From: Utricularia gibba
Taxonomy: Eukaryota; Streptophyta; Magnoliopsida; Lamiales; Lentibulariaceae
Assembly: GCA_002189035.1 (NCBI GenBank)
Contig: NEEC01000004.1
Location: forward strand, 806,001 to 870,000
DNA length: 64,000 nt
Direction: 5' to 3'
Position 1 is the first letter of the stretch. The number at the start of each line of letters is the position of its first letter. The position numbers were made by a program, and so were the translations under genes. The notes below the pieces were generated by a model. It searched no databases. It was not told the DNA's origin and saw nothing but the letters and a program-made list of their open reading frames with translations. This document shows positions 24,801 through 37,427 of the stretch, piece by piece.

Positions 24801-27800
24801 TAAGATATTTGGCACCGGAATTTGTGGATACAAAGTCAGAGAAATTTGATATTAAAACTAGAAAGAGGCTTTTTGATCTTCTCCTCTCCTGGAGTGATGA
24901 CACGGGCAGTACATGGAGTCAGGAGGGGGTTAGCGATTATCGGCGTGAAGTTGAGCGATACAAGTCAAATCAGCATTCAAGATCAAAAGATTCCATAGAT
25001 AAGCTCTCATTTGACAAAGAGTTGAGTGAACAAGTTGAGGCAATACAACGGGCCTCCATGAATGCAATGGCTTCGCTGTTATATGGGCCTTGCTTTGATG
25101 ACAATGCAAGAAAGATGAGCGGTCGGGTAATATCTTGGATCAATAGCTTGTTCATTGAGCCTGCTCCCAGGGTACCTTTTGGCTTTTCACCTGCAGACCC
25201 AAGAACTCCATCTTACTCAAAATTTAATGGAGATGGAGTTAGAGGAGCAACAAACCGTGATAAGCAAAGAGGGTTTTATAAAGTTTCTCTTGCTAAATTA
25301 GCATTGAGGAACCTGCTTCTAACCAATCTGGATCTCTTTCCTGCCTGCATTGATCAGGTAATTACAGAAGAAAATGTTTACCTTATATGCAAAAATTTAT
25401 ACAGGAAGTTTATAATTCAATGGTACCATGATGAGAACACATGAAGGTTACTCATATCCACCTCTTATGTCGTTTTTAAAGCTGCATAAATCATTGCATG
25501 TTTTGTTTCCACTGGGATCATTGTTAATAGTTAATGTTTATGCAGTGCTATTATTCCGATGCCGCAATAGCAGATGGCTACTTCAGTGTGCTGGCTGAAG
25601 TCTACATGCGTCAAGAGATACGATGTGAGATTCAGAGGCTTTTGAGCCTTATCCTATACAAAGTGGTAGATCCATCAAGACAAATTCGTGATGATGCTCT
25701 TCAAATGCTAGAAACCCTTTCTGCTCGTGAATGGGCTGAGGATGGTGCCGAGGGCCCAGGAAGTTATCATGCAGCTGTTGTTGGAAACCTTCCTGATTCT
25801 TATCAACAATTCCAGTATAAACTATCGTGCAAACTTGCTAGAGATCATCCAGAATTGAGCCAACTTCTCAGTGAGGAAATCATGCAAAGGCAGCTAGATG
25901 CAGTGGACATAATTGCACAGCATCAGGTCTTGACATGCATGGCTCCTTGGATAGAAAATTTAAATTTTTGGAAACTGAAGGATTCTGGATGGAGCGAAAG
26001 ATTATTAAAGAGCCTATATTATGTCACTTGGAGACATGGAGATCAGTTCCCTGATGAAATTGAGAAATTGTGGAGTACAATAGCAAGCAAACCCAGGAAT
26101 ATAAGTCCCGTTCTGGATTTCTTGATCACCAAGGGTATCGAGGATTGTGATTCGAATGCATCAGCTGAAATAAGTGGAGCATTTGCCACATACTTCTCCG
26201 TTGCCAAGAGAGTTAGCTTATATTTAGCTCGAATTTGTCCGCAACGTACAATTGATCACTTGGTTTACCAACTGGCTCAGCGAATGCTCGAAGATACTGT
26301 GGAACCGCTGGGACCTGTCACGAGTAAGGTTGATGCTGTAGGGGGGATGGTTTTGGAATTTTCACAGGCTCCTGCAGTGCCCCAAATTACTTCACTCGTT
26401 GACAATCAACCTCATATGTCACCTTTGCTTGTCAGAGGATCTCTTGAGGCACCACTGAGGAACACCAGCGGAAGCTTAAGCTGGAGAACCTCTGCTGTTG
26501 GTGGGCGAAGTGCTTCAGGTCCATTGACACCCATGACTCCGGAACTTAATATCGTTCCTGTAACAGCTGGTCGATCTGGACAACTGCTTCCAGCATTAGT
26601 CAATATGTCTGGGCCCCTGATGAGCGTCAGAAGCTCAACAGGAAGCCTACGAAGCCGTCATGTATCTCGAGACAGTGGTGATTATCTCATAGACACTCCG
26701 AACTCTGGTGAGGACGGATTGCTTTCAGGAGTTGGAACACATGGTGTCAACGCTAAAGAACTTCAGTCTGCATTACAAAGCCATCAGCAGCACACATTGA
26801 CCCAGGCAGACATTGCACTGATCTTGCTTGCTGAAATTGCATACGAGAATGATGAAGACTTTCGGGGGCATCTGGCATTGCTATTCCATGTAACATTTGT
26901 CTCAATGGACAGTTCAGAGGATATCGTGTTGGAACATTGCCAACATCTTCTTGTCAATCTGTTATACTCGCTGGCAGGCAGGCACTTGGAACTGTATGAT
27001 GTTGAGAACAGTGATGGTGAAAATAAGCAGCAGGTTGTTAGCTTGATCAAATATGTGCAATCAAAGAGGGGTAGCATGATGTGGGAAAATGAAGATCCCA
27101 CGTTGATAAGAACGGAGCTTCCGAGTGCAGCACTTCTATCTGCTCTGGTGCAGAGCATGGTGGATGCCATATTTTTCCAAGGTGATCTTAGAGAAACTTG
27201 GGGTGCAGAGGCACTTAAATGGGCCATGGAGTGCACATCACGGCATCTTGCATGTCGGTCACATCAAATATACCGTGCACTGCGGCCCCGTGTCACCAAT
27301 GATGCTTGTGTTTCTCTTCTTCGCTGTTTGCACCGGTGCCTGGGTAATCCTGTACCAGCTGTTTTGGGCTTTGTCATGGAAATTCTGTTGACTCTGCAAG
27401 TGATGGTGGAAAACATGGAGCCTGAAAAGGTCATACTTTATCCCCAGCTCTTCTGGGGCTGCGTTGCAATGATGCATACAGACTTTATTCATGTCTACTG
27501 CCAGGTGCTTGAGCTTTTCTGCCGAGTAATTAGCCGTCTGTCTTTCCGTGACACGACCACGGAGAATGTCCTCCTTTCAAGCATGCCTCGTGATGAGCCT
27601 GACACAAATAGTTCAGATACCCCTGAATTTGAGCGGAGGAACAGCTTGGAAGCATCAACATCAGCTTCAAGGGTCCCGGCATTTGAAGGAGTGCAACCTC
27701 TTGTGCTCAAGGGCCTCATGTCCCACATCAGCCATGATGTTTCTATTGAAGTCCTCTCCCAGATAACAGTGCCTTGTTGTGATTCAATATTTGGTGATAC

Positions 27801-28608
27801 AGAGACACGACTCCTCAGACACATTATGGGCCTACTTCCCTGGCTTTGCCTACAGCTCAATAAGGACAACGTGGGGTCTGTTAGTCCAACTCAAAAGCAG
27901 CCTCAGGAGGCTCGCTCAGTCGCAGCAAATATCGCAATCTGGTGTCGAGCCAAATCACTAGACGAACTAGCGACCGTGTTCATTGCTTACTCCTCCGGTG
28001 AGATAAAAGGTACTGAAAACCTTCTTGCTTGCGTATCCCCGCTTATGTGCAACGCCTGGTTTCCAAAACACTCTTCTCTAGCCTTTGGACACCTCCTAAG
28101 ACTTCTAGAGAAAGGGCCGGACGACTATCAGCGTGTCATACTTGTGATGCTGAAGGCTCTGCTTCAGCACACTCAGGTAGATGCCGCCCAGAGCCCCCAC
28201 ATGTATGCTATTGTCTCCCAGCTGGTGGAAAGCACTCTCTGCTGGGAAGCTCTCAGCGTCCTCGAGGCACTCCTACAAAGCTGCAGCTCCTTGCCAGGGC
28301 TGCTCCCACTGGATGCAGCAGGATCAGGATCCATGGAGAATGGCTTTGGCACCATGGAAGAGAAGATAACTCTTGTTCCTCAGACCTCTTTCAAGGCCCG
28401 AAGCGGACCTCTACAGTTCGCCGGATTCGGGTTCGGATTCCCTCCTGGACAAGCTAGCAACCCGACAGAATCCGGTGTTTCTGCAAAAGAACAGGCCTTG
28501 CAGAACTCACGGTTGATGCTGGGGCGAGTGCTTGATGGCTGTGCTCTTGGTAGGCGTAGAGACTATAGAAGACTCGTCCCTTTCGTAAGCACCCTCGGAA
28601 ATGCATAG
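18831..28608 (+). CDS. FURRY-like giant ARM/HEAT-repeat cell morphogenesis protein, with a single-base frameshift
   Basis: Plant homologue of Furry/MOR2-PAG1 (At5g15680-like). Furry proteins scaffold NDR kinases in polarised growth; the plant role is little known. The start [15 protein letters not shown] is the family N-terminus. Seventeen exons: 18831-18926, 19299-19417, 19544-19589, 19675-19747, 19882-19939, 20356-20451, 20779-20896, 20962-21228, 21532-21633, 21727-22081, 22164-22277, 22508-23136, 23232-23428, 23704-23925, 24166-24285, 24587-25357, 25546-28608; about 2148 residues when complete. Intron 6 is GC-AG (ATCAG|GCAAGA). Exon 14 is one base short: a C5 run (23830-23834) should be C6 to read [10 protein letters not shown] and to match the phase of exon 15. 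As written, translation stops about 20 codons later, near residue 818. The final exon alone holds 1020 intact, highly conserved codons, which argues for a functional gene with a sequence error. Confidence 0.92.
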
Positions 28609-28788
28609 GGGCGCACGGTGGCAGTACCCAGGTTTTCCCTTCTAAGCTTTTGCCAGTAACTGTAAATAACATTAATGTAGCTGTGCTTATGTCCTCCTAC
28701 ACAAGCAATTTATCAAAATTTTGTCTATGTTGCAAGTAGCTTCATTACATGCTGTGTCTGAAAAGGTTTTCCACTGTTCCTCTGGTAT

Positions 28789-30385
28789 TTAGCCTTGAAA
28801 ACTCTCATGCATAGTGATTTCCCTCCTGAGCAGCTCTTGCAGGAAGTCATTCCAGGAATCTATGGGGCCTGGCAAGCACCAGTGCACACAGTCATTGGGA
28901 AATGACTCATTTGCCCCCGACCACCGTCCGTATTTACTCGGGTGCCCATCGGGTCTCAACAGCATTGCCCTCGTGACGTCGAATAGCTTGAACTTCCCGC
29001 TGTTCTTCTTCCCCTTGGCTTTCTGCGCGATTCTCAGCTCCTCCAGTTGAATCAGGTACATCTCTAGACTGTAGTCCTCCAGGACTACGTCGGTTCGCTT
29101 GAACGGCCTCGTTCGTACGCAATCGCCGCCCTTGTCCCACGCCGCCCCTCGAAATGCGACGGCGCGTAGGTCCTCAGAAACGTCACGCCGTTGAAATGCG
29201 ACTCCATGATCGCTCGGAAAGCTGTACGGAAGGCGCGGCGGTAACTGAAGAAGGATGTGAGGTGCGAGATGTTGGTTTCGGGGCAGTATAGGCAACCGAC
29301 GATGCGTTTTTTGTCGAAGAAATAGGTTGGCCGGAAGAACCAATGGCCGGCGGAGATGATCAGGAAGTCGTGGGACGCGATTTGCGCTCCCCAGTGCGTG
29401 TCGGATTCGTCTAGGTATAGTTTGAAGGGACGCTTTTCATCTTCGTCGTCTGTTCTCTCTGTTCTCACCAGATACGGCGCCCAGAACATCGAAATGTTGA
29501 AATCGTGTTCTGTGAATTCGTAGCGCTTGTTCTGATCCAACGGATGTGAATCGTCCACAGGATCTGCAACCTGAGAATTACATCAGAAAATAGTCTCCGT
29601 CTCAACGGAAAAGGTGGAAGAGAACATACCCCGGACAGGAGACAGATCAGTGACTGCATGTGATTCCGCGCAACGGAATCCCCAACGAACGCGATTGATT
29701 TACCCCTGACAAGACGAAGAAAGCGCTCCGCGTCAAACGCCGGCAGCTCGCAGCCGTCGGGCTTCCACCGCCATTTTAGGTAATCCCGATCCGGCCTACC
29801 GAACTTCAAGCAATTCTGATGCTCCTGAATCGCATTGCAGGTCTCGTTGGTGTAGTACGGCCCATCAAAATTCGGTACCCAGTCTCCAGAAAACAGGTCG
29901 CACTCCTTGTCATTCATCACCTTTGATCTCACCATAGCACGCTCATTGCTACTGCTTCTGTGATTGCTCCTTTTGATCCTAACCCTGACTTCATCTCTAC
30001 TTGATCTCTCCTCCTTTTTGCTTCCCTGTTTTATAAATTCTCTATGGGTTGTCATTGCGTGATTTCCTTGAATCTCCTCCTCTTGCTTCTCTGAATATGC
30101 CTTTGGGGATGGAACATCATCTGGTCCTTTCCCGGCCACCTCCATTTCGATATGGGGGACGACTACATCCAGCTGGTAGCTCGGGGTCTTCCCGGTTTCA
30201 AAAAGGTACGATTCTCCTTCCCCTGAAACTGAAGTTCTGTGCAATTTCTTTGAAGAATCTTTGAGTATTAGATAATACAATGGGAAAGTCACGAATACGG
30301 TGAGGGCTATAACGTGAGCAACTCTCAATGGCCTTCTTTTAGATTGAGTCTTTCCCATAGGAAGTTCAGCTGCCTGAAACTTCAT
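28789..30385 (-). CDS. TBL: Trichome birefringence-like (TBL) polysaccharide O-acetyltransferase, with a single-base frameshift
   Basis: Golgi type II membrane enzyme that O-acetylates cell-wall polysaccharides, usually xylan or mannan. Two exons: 30385-29630 and 29570-28789. The ATG at 30385 is chosen (the frame upstream begins only with TTG); 30358 is an alternative. A single membrane anchor lies at about residues 20-42, followed by a charged stem. The TBL domain has [11 protein letters not shown], the GDS esterase motif FVGDSVARN, and the DxxH motif in DCVHWCLPG. Exon 2 is 782 bases, one short of phase: in GAGGGGCGGCG (C4 at 29145-29148 on the plus strand) one more G would join SHFEG to AWDKGGDC as in the family. 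The restored protein is about 512 residues. It is closest, from memory, to TBL19/20/21. Confidence 0.88.
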
Positions 30386-30783
30386 TCCTTTTTGTCCTTT
30401 CTGGGTTGACACATGTTGAAGAAGGGGCGAACCCCTCTCCAAATTCAAAGGTCAAACCGTGAAAGAAGCATTGCCTAATTTTTGCCAAAAATGTGCGTTT
30501 AGGAGGAAATTATCATCAATATGAAGGAAATGTGTCATAAGTGTTTATTTCTCTCTATGAGATTCTTGCAATTGCTCAATAGGTGTTGTCTTATTCCAAA
30601 ACTTAATATATAATTTTTTTTAAAAAAAATAATATCCTTTTTTTCTTTTTATTTATAAGTTATTGTGCAATGGTAGTTTTATTTTATTAAGAAATGTCAT
30701 GGCTGACACGCCAGAAAGGAAATTGATCAACAGGCAGAGGTGAAGGGGAAAGCAGTCCAGTCCTTGTCGGTGGAACTCTGTTT
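30386..30783. other. Intergenic between TBL and COMT-A
   Basis: AT-rich in the middle, no gene. Holds the TBL promoter and 5' UTR on the left and the COMT-A 3' UTR on the right. Confidence 0.4.
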
Positions 30784-32457
30784 TCACTTCAAAAGCTCCA
30801 TGATCCAAGAGAGGTATGCGCAGCAGACTTTGCGGAAGTCTTTGAACCCGGCGGCGACGGCGAGGGCGTGATATTCCTCTTCTGTCCTCTCCCTGCCGCC
30901 GGGGTTATACCCCAGCATGATGATGTCAGCATGCGCGACGATTTGTGTAGCCAGGGAATGGTCAGGGGCATTTGGGAGAATGCACTCCACGAGGATCAGC
31001 TTTCCGTTGGCCGGAAGTGACTCATAGCAGTTCCTGAGGAACTTCTTGCAGTGCTCGTCGCTCCAGTCATGGCAGATCCACTGCATTGATTTGTAGGGAA
31101 GAGGTAAGTGCTCTGATCCATAGGGATTTTCAGTCACCCAGAAAATGCTTCATCCTTAAAGGAACATCATCAATGAAGAGGTTCACCTTCATGAAAATGG
31201 CGTCTCCTTTCGGGACACTCACGAACATGTCTCCACCAACATGTTCCACCCCTACGGAAATGACACAAAAACCCATGAAGAACAGTTTAAACTTCCGAAA
31301 GTAGAAGGGTATGTGGGGGAAATACCGGGATAGGGAGGGGCGTCACGAACAACGTGCTCCAGGTCGAAGTTGATGGCCCTGATGTGGGGGTACTTGGACA
31401 CAATCATGTGAAGGGAGGCGCCGGTTCCGCCGCCGACGTCCACGACGGTGGAGACGCCGTCGAAGCCGTCGTAGGAATCCAGGAGCTTTTTCATGGTGAT
31501 GGTGGAGGTGTTCGACATTGCGGCGTTGAATATCCTGTTGAACCTGGGATCGGTGCCGTGGTACTCAAACGCCGTCATCCCGTAGGCCTTGTTGAACGGA
31601 ACCCCACCCTCCAGCACCGCGTCTTTCAGATGATACCTTTTTTTGTAAAAAATACCTATTTTAGAAGTTGGAAATCATAAATGTAAATGGGCCCCCCAAG
31701 ACCCCATCAACACCGATAGGTGATGTGGTATTGTGGACGATGACTGCGCTGCACATGCACCAACATGCTAGTAAAATAAACTACATAAATATTTTTTAAA
31801 AAAAAATTAGGAAAAAATTATTGTCAATGAGTAATGAATAATTACAATTACGATCTGCACCTATCTCCAAAATCAAAGTCCAAAGCATGTAAGAAACCAT
31901 CACTAAATTTCACACTACGCAAAGTGCTCGCCTTCAATCACAAATGTAGCCAACGTTCTCATATGATATTATTTCTTTTTTTTTCGGAATAAAATATAGT
32001 TTTCTAATTGAAAATTGCGGAAAACCGAAGAAGCGTTACCAGCTCTCCATGAGGACTTTATCGTGATTCATGAGTAGCAACGGTGCCACAGATACTCCGT
32101 CCTCGTTCTTGGTCAGAAACTTGCAAACCGGCGCGAGACCGTAACGGCGCTCAACTCGGCCGTCGGTGAGCTCCGTCACCTCACAATCGAGCACCGAGTA
32201 GCACGCCAGGAGACGGAGGATCCTGTCGAGCATCACCGGAGCCAGGGGATTGACGGCCGGGATCTGCGCGGCGAGCTCCGTCGCGGAGACGAAAGCGCCG
32301 ACGCCAGATTTCTTGATGAGCTCCAGCAGATCCAGTTCCACGGCGCATTTGAGGACCATGGGGAGCACGGAGGCGCTGGCTAGCCGCAGCGCGTAAAAGA
32401 AAGCGTCTTCGTCCGAGACGACGTCGCATCGGGGGAATTCTTCTCGATCGAGCCCAT
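30784..32457 (-). CDS. COMT: Caffeic acid O-methyltransferase, copy A (frameshifted, divergent pocket)
   Basis: SAM-dependent class II plant O-methyltransferase. COMT methylates 5-hydroxyconiferaldehyde/caffeate-type phenolics in lignin synthesis. Exons: 32457-32040, 31636-31326, 31251-31187, 31080-30784; 363 residues when restored. The N-terminal dimerisation domain is followed by the SAM motif [10 protein letters not shown] and the catalytic His in HDWSDEH. The ATG (MGSIE) is out of frame with the rest: a G5 run at 32431-32435 (C5 on the gene strand) needs a sixth base. The position equivalent to alfalfa COMT His183 is Thr here (MSNTST instead of MSNHST). The intron 1 acceptor region carries a 19-base insertion, so the acceptor used must be AAAAAAAG|GTATC, a poor site. 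Substrate is uncertain; it could be a specialised OMT or a decaying copy. Confidence 0.88.
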
Positions 32458-33605
32458 GGGGATTTGGGTGTGATCCAGAAGAAGTTGATAACACTCCCTC
32501 CCTCAAGCCCTCTCCGATAAATAAAACTGGCGTAGAGCCGAGTGGGGCCCAGGCCCTCGACCCCAAACCAAACCAAGTGAACTCCACAGTAGGTAGGGGG
32601 CAGTATTATCATAACTACTTTTCCAAAATACTCTATTTTTGTGGTGATTTACATAAATACCCTCGCCAGAAATAGAATGTCCATCTTCTTCTTCCTCCAT
32701 CTCTTCTGATTTCCGACACGAATTTCGCCGTCTTTAAAGTCATTTTTACCTGAAAGACGACGGCGCGGGGAGCCAAATCATCTGCTGACGTCAGCAATCC
32801 ATCCAACGGCGTCCCCGTCAACCGCTTTCTAGATCAGATGCCGGCTCTCCCAAAAGCTTGGGAACCTCATGTACGATTTTCATATATTATTTAATTTATA
32901 GTATTAAATAGTATCAAACATATGATTAACATATATTATGGAGTTATGGGTGTTTTCACTTGGTTTAATGTCTATATTTATCATTAGTTTAATATCACGA
33001 GGCAGTCCACAAACCCCCGATGCGGCATGGTTAGCAATTGATCCGGTAAAACGTCACATATTTATAATTCTGCACGTGTATCATTTATTATATTTTCTTT
33101 TTAGAAGTCTTTAGATATATACAAACTTTTAAAGACTCCGCATGAATCACATGCACCCCCCAATTCAAAGGTCGAATCAGATGTGAAACCTAAAGCATGT
33201 TGTCAATGTTTATTTCTATGGAAAATTAAAGTAAAATTTTTTAAGTATATAATATATTATGAATTATTAGTAATCGATTGGATATAATTTTTTTAAAATG
33301 ATTTACTTGATATATTGAATAATTAATTTCAATATATGATATTATTGGCATTGCTCAATTGGGGGTTATGTTATTTTTATTTTAAAATTTAAAATATGAT
33401 TTTTTTTTAAGGAAAAATGTGATGAAACATATTACAAATTGTGTTGAAAAATAAAAGTCTTTTTTTTTTTATATATCGTGCAATGTAGTTGTACTTTATT
33501 AAGAAACGTCGGTTGCAAAGATGCGAGTGGGTGAACAAAGGAAGAGGTTGATCAACAGACAGAGGTGGAAGTGGGAAGCGGTCGTTGTCTGTGGAACCCT
33601 TTTTT
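32458..33605. other. Spacer between COMT-A and COMT-B
   Basis: About 1.1 kb. The first 250 bases are COMT-A promoter, partly similar to the COMT-C promoter (shared CGATAAATAAA/CATATAAATAAA context and GTGGGGCCCA). The rest is AT-rich and without a gene. Confidence 0.45.
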
Positions 33606-35143
33606 TCACTTGGAAAGCTCCATGATCCAAGAGAAGTTGTAGGCGCAGCAGACTTTACGGAACTCTTTGAACCCGGCGGCGACGGCGAGGGAGCGGAATT
33701 CCTCTTCTGTCCTCTCTTTGCCGCCGGGGTTGTGCCCCAACATGATGATGTCGACATGGACAACGTTTTGTGTGGCGAGGGAGTGGTCAGGGGCATTTGG
33801 GAGAATAGACTCCACCAGGATCACCTTTCCGGTGGCCGGAAGCGACTCATAGCAGTTCCTGAGGACCTTCTTGCAGTGCTCGTCGCTCCAGTCATGGCAA
33901 ATCCACTGCATCGATTGATGTTACTTGAGATTGTTGAAATCGTGAAAGGAAATTCAACTCAAGTAGACGCACCTTCATGAGAATGGCATCTGCTTTGGGG
34001 ACGCTCACGAACATGTCTCCTCCGACATGCTCGATACCTGGAGAAATGGCAAGAATGCCGCTCAAGCTCAAAACCTGCAGGGAAATGAACCAGAAGAGCA
34101 GCCATGTAACGCGAGAATGTGAGAACCTGGATACGGGGGGCGTCACGAACAACGTGCTCGAGGTCGAAGTTGATGCCCCTGATGTGGGGTACTTGGACAC
34201 GATCATATGAAGGGAGGCGCCGGTTCCGCCGCCGACGTCCACAACGTTAGAGACGCCGTCGAAGCCATCGTAGGAATCCAGGAGCTTTTTCATGGTGATG
34301 GTGGAGTGGTTGGACATTCCGTTGTTGAAGATCTTGTTGAACCTGGGATCGGTGCCGTGGTACTCGAACGCCGTCATCCCGTAGGCCTTGTTGAACGGAA
34401 CCCCACCCTCCAGCACCGCGTCTTTCAGATGATACCTGCAATCCAACTTCGACCATTAATTACTACAAGTAAACACCATCCCCACCTATCAGCTCCGGAT
34501 TCAGTGTTAACCATTAAATGACCTCTGCGCTGCGCTGAACTTTCAGAAGCATAAATGCCTCAGACCACCGACGGTAAAATTGTACCAAGTTTCTGATATG
34601 GATTTTCAAAATTTTTACAATGCTAACGAAACCCTAACCACAGCCCTTCAAACTGCATGTGTAAACCCAAACGAAGCTTTTTTGTTTTTCTGCTGTCAGT
34701 TTAGGGTTTGTTATTAAACCAGCGTACCAGCTCTCCATGAGGACCTTATCCTGATTCATGAGCAGTAACGGCACCAGGGAGACGCCGTCCTCGTTCCTCG
34801 TCAGAAACTTGCAAACAGGAGCGAGACCGTAACGGCGTTCGGTTCGGCCGTCAGGGAGGGCCTTGGCCTCGCAATGCAGCACCGAGTAGCACGCCAGGAG
34901 ACGGAGCATTCTATCGATCATCTCCGACGCCAGGGGATTGGCGGTGGCGATCTGCTCCGCGAGCTCCACCGCCGAGACGAAAGCGCCGGTGTCGGATCTC
35001 TTGATCAGCTCCAGCAGATCCAGCTCCACGGCGGCTCTGAGAACCATCGGTAGCACGGAGGCGCTGGCCAGCTTCTTGGCCAACAAGAAAGCCTCCTCAT
35101 CGGAAACGGAGTCGTCATGGAGGGAATACGCGATTGAACCCAT
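33606..35143 (-). CDS. COMT: Caffeic acid O-methyltransferase, copy B (two single-base losses in exon 2)
   Basis: Tandem COMT paralogue. Exons: 35143-34728, 34435-34127, 34037-33973, 33905-33606; 363 residues when restored. The start is [11 protein letters not shown]. It has the expected pocket residues ([26 protein letters not shown]), the SAM motif [11 protein letters not shown] and the catalytic HDWSDEH. Exon 2 is 309 bases against 311 in copies A and C. The two missing bases map to a G4 run at 34186-34189 (G5 in A and C) and a G6 run at 34135-34140 (seven needed to read DAPPYPG). Both are plus-strand coordinates. Exon 1 is the most diverged of the three copies ([19 protein letters not shown]), while exon 4 is almost identical to copy C. 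Probably functional if the runs are sequencing errors. Confidence 0.88.
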
Positions 35144-35730
35144 GCGAGTGAGCGAAGCGAGTGGTGCGCTTGTGCGAGAAACACGTCACGAGTCTTATAG
35201 CCCAATAGCTCACCTACCCGCCCACGTGGTCAACCGGTAGTCAACAAAACCCTGCACCCTATTTATTTACCAGATAAGCTTCCTTCATTTATCTACTTTT
35301 TTTCCACATATGAAATTTAACTCATTTTTCAGTTTATTTGTAATTTTGTATTGAATCTCTTGTAAATGGATGGAAGCCTATTAAACCATTTTAAAAACTT
35401 ATTTAAAATAAAAATAATTATAAATTTAATATTTCAAATTTTAGAATAATTTTAATTTTTTTATTGAAAATTATTGAATCAAATAAAAAATAATGAGAAT
35501 AATGCACACTATGACTCGCATTCGTGGATCATATTGACAAGCTGTATTTGATAAAAATTATATACATAGGAAAAAAACATAAATAGAGCTGTTAAAAGTT
35601 ATGGATTTTATGTTTTTGAAACCAAGACAATTTAACACGAAAAGCTTTTATTATTTTGGGGATATTTTATACATAAATATCTCAATATTTTATCAATGAA
35701 GGGCAAATTGGGAAAGGTGTATGCTCCTCC
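35144..35730. other. Spacer between COMT-B and COMT-C
   Basis: Very AT-rich; COMT-B promoter on the left, COMT-C 3' UTR on the right. No gene seen. Confidence 0.4.
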
Positions 35731-37427
35731 TCATTTGGAAAGCTCCATGATCCAAGAGAAGTTGTAGGCGCAGCAGACTTTACGGAACTCTTTGAACCCG
35801 GCGGCGACGGCGAGGGCGCGGAATTCCTCTTCTGTCCTCTCTTTGCCGCCGGGGTTGTGCCCCAACATGATGATGTCAACATGGACAACGTTTTGTGTGG
35901 CGAGGGAGTGGTCAGGGGCATTTGGGAGAATAGACTCCACCAGGATCACCTTTCCGGTGGCCGGAAGCGACTCATAGCAGTTCCTGAGGACCTTCTTGCA
36001 GTGCTCGTCGCTCCAGTCATGGCATATCCACTGCATAAATTTGTACGGAAGAGATCAATTCCACTTTGGATTCAGTCACCCAGAAATTGCTTCATCCTTA
36101 AAGGAACATTATCAACGAAGAGGCTCACCTTCATGAAAATGGCGTCTCCCTTAGGGACACTCACGAACATGTCTCCACCAACATGTTCCACCCCTACGGA
36201 AATGACACAAACACCCATCAGGATCAGTTTAAACTTCCGAAAGCAGGAGGGCATGTGGGGAAATACCGGGATAGGGAGGGGCGTCACGAACAACGTGCTC
36301 CAGGTCGAAGTTGATGGCCCTGATGTGGGGGTACTTGGACACAATCATGTGAAGGGAGGCGCCGGTTCCGCCGCCGACGTCCACGACGGTGGAGACGCCG
36401 TCGAAGCCGTCGTAGGAATCCAGGAGCGTTTTCATGGTGATGGTGGAGTGGTTCGACATTCCGTTGTTGAAGATCTTGTTGAACCTGGGATCGGTGCCGT
36501 GGTACTCAAACGCCGTCATCCCGTAGGCCTTGTTGAACGGGATCCCGCCGTCGAGAACCGCGTCTTTCAGATGATACCTATTTCACAAGTCGGAAAGTAA
36601 TAAAGTCAAGTCTCCCGTGGGGCCCACTACGACCCGACCTTGATGCGGTCTTGTGGATTATGACTGCACATGCACTAACGTAGTCGTAAAATAAGCCTAT
36701 GGGGGATCACGTAAATCGTTTTTTTAAAGTAAAAATAAATATTTTTTCATAAAAATCGTTTTTTAAATAACTATTTCATCACATAAATCATTTGAAAAAA
36801 ATAATAATAAATATTTTGTCACATAAATCGTTGTTTTCAAAGGAGGTGTGAAACCATTGCTAAATTTCACGGTAGGCCAAGAGTCAACCGTTTGTGGATC
36901 ATTTGATGACTTCTGCGGCCAATGCTCTCATGTGATATGATTATTCCTTTTTTTGGTATATAAAAAAAGCCTTTTTTAACTGAAAATTGGGGAAAGAAGA
37001 AGAAGCGTTACCAGCTCTCCATGAGAACCTTATCCTGATTCATGAGTAGCAACGGCGCCACCGATACTCCGTCCTCGTTCTTGGTCAGAAACTTACTAAT
37101 CGGCGCCAGAGCGTAACGGCGCTCAATTCGGCCGTCGCTGAGCTCCTTCACCTCGCAGTCGAGCACCGAGTAGCACGCCAGGAGTCGGAGGATCCTGTCG
37201 AGCATCACCGGAGCCAGGGGATTGACGGCCGGAATCTTCGCGGCGAGCTCCGCCGCGGAGACGAAAGCGCCACCTCCGGATTTCTTGATCAGCTCCAGCA
37301 GATCCAGTTCCAGGGCGGATTTGAGAACCATGGGGAGCACGGAGGCGCTGGCTAGCCGCAGCGCGAACAAGAAAGCTTCTTCGTCCGAAACGACGTCGGA
37401 TCGGGGGAGATTCTCGATCGAACCCAT
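35731..37427 (-). CDS. COMT: Caffeic acid O-methyltransferase, copy C (intact)
   Basis: The only copy of the array with an unbroken frame. Exons: 37427-37012, 36577-36267, 36193-36129, 36030-35731; 363 residues, close to the usual 360-365 of COMT. The start is [11 protein letters not shown]. Motifs: dimerisation domain, [20 protein letters not shown] with MSNHST (His183 equivalent kept), SAM site [20 protein letters not shown], catalytic His in HDWSDEH, and HNPGGKERT. Exons 1-3 and their introns resemble copy A, while exon 4 differs from copy B at only a few bases, suggesting gene conversion. Intron 1 holds an AT-rich degenerate repeat. Best candidate in the array for a true lignin-type COMT, though a phenylpropanoid or flavonoid OMT role is possible. 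Confidence 0.93.
36708..36840. repeat. Degenerate AT-rich tandem repeat in COMT-C intron 1
   Basis: Four imperfect copies of a unit beginning CACATAAATCGTT start near 36708, 36747, 36780 and 36821, spaced 32-41 bases, with AAATATTTT between them. This is intronic; no function is evident. Confidence 0.5.

Noticed and set aside
32458-32587. N-terminal extension of COMT-A in the exon 1 frame
   Set aside because: It begins with GTG and has no COMT-like sequence; the correct MGSIE start is in the next frame, explained by the C5 run.
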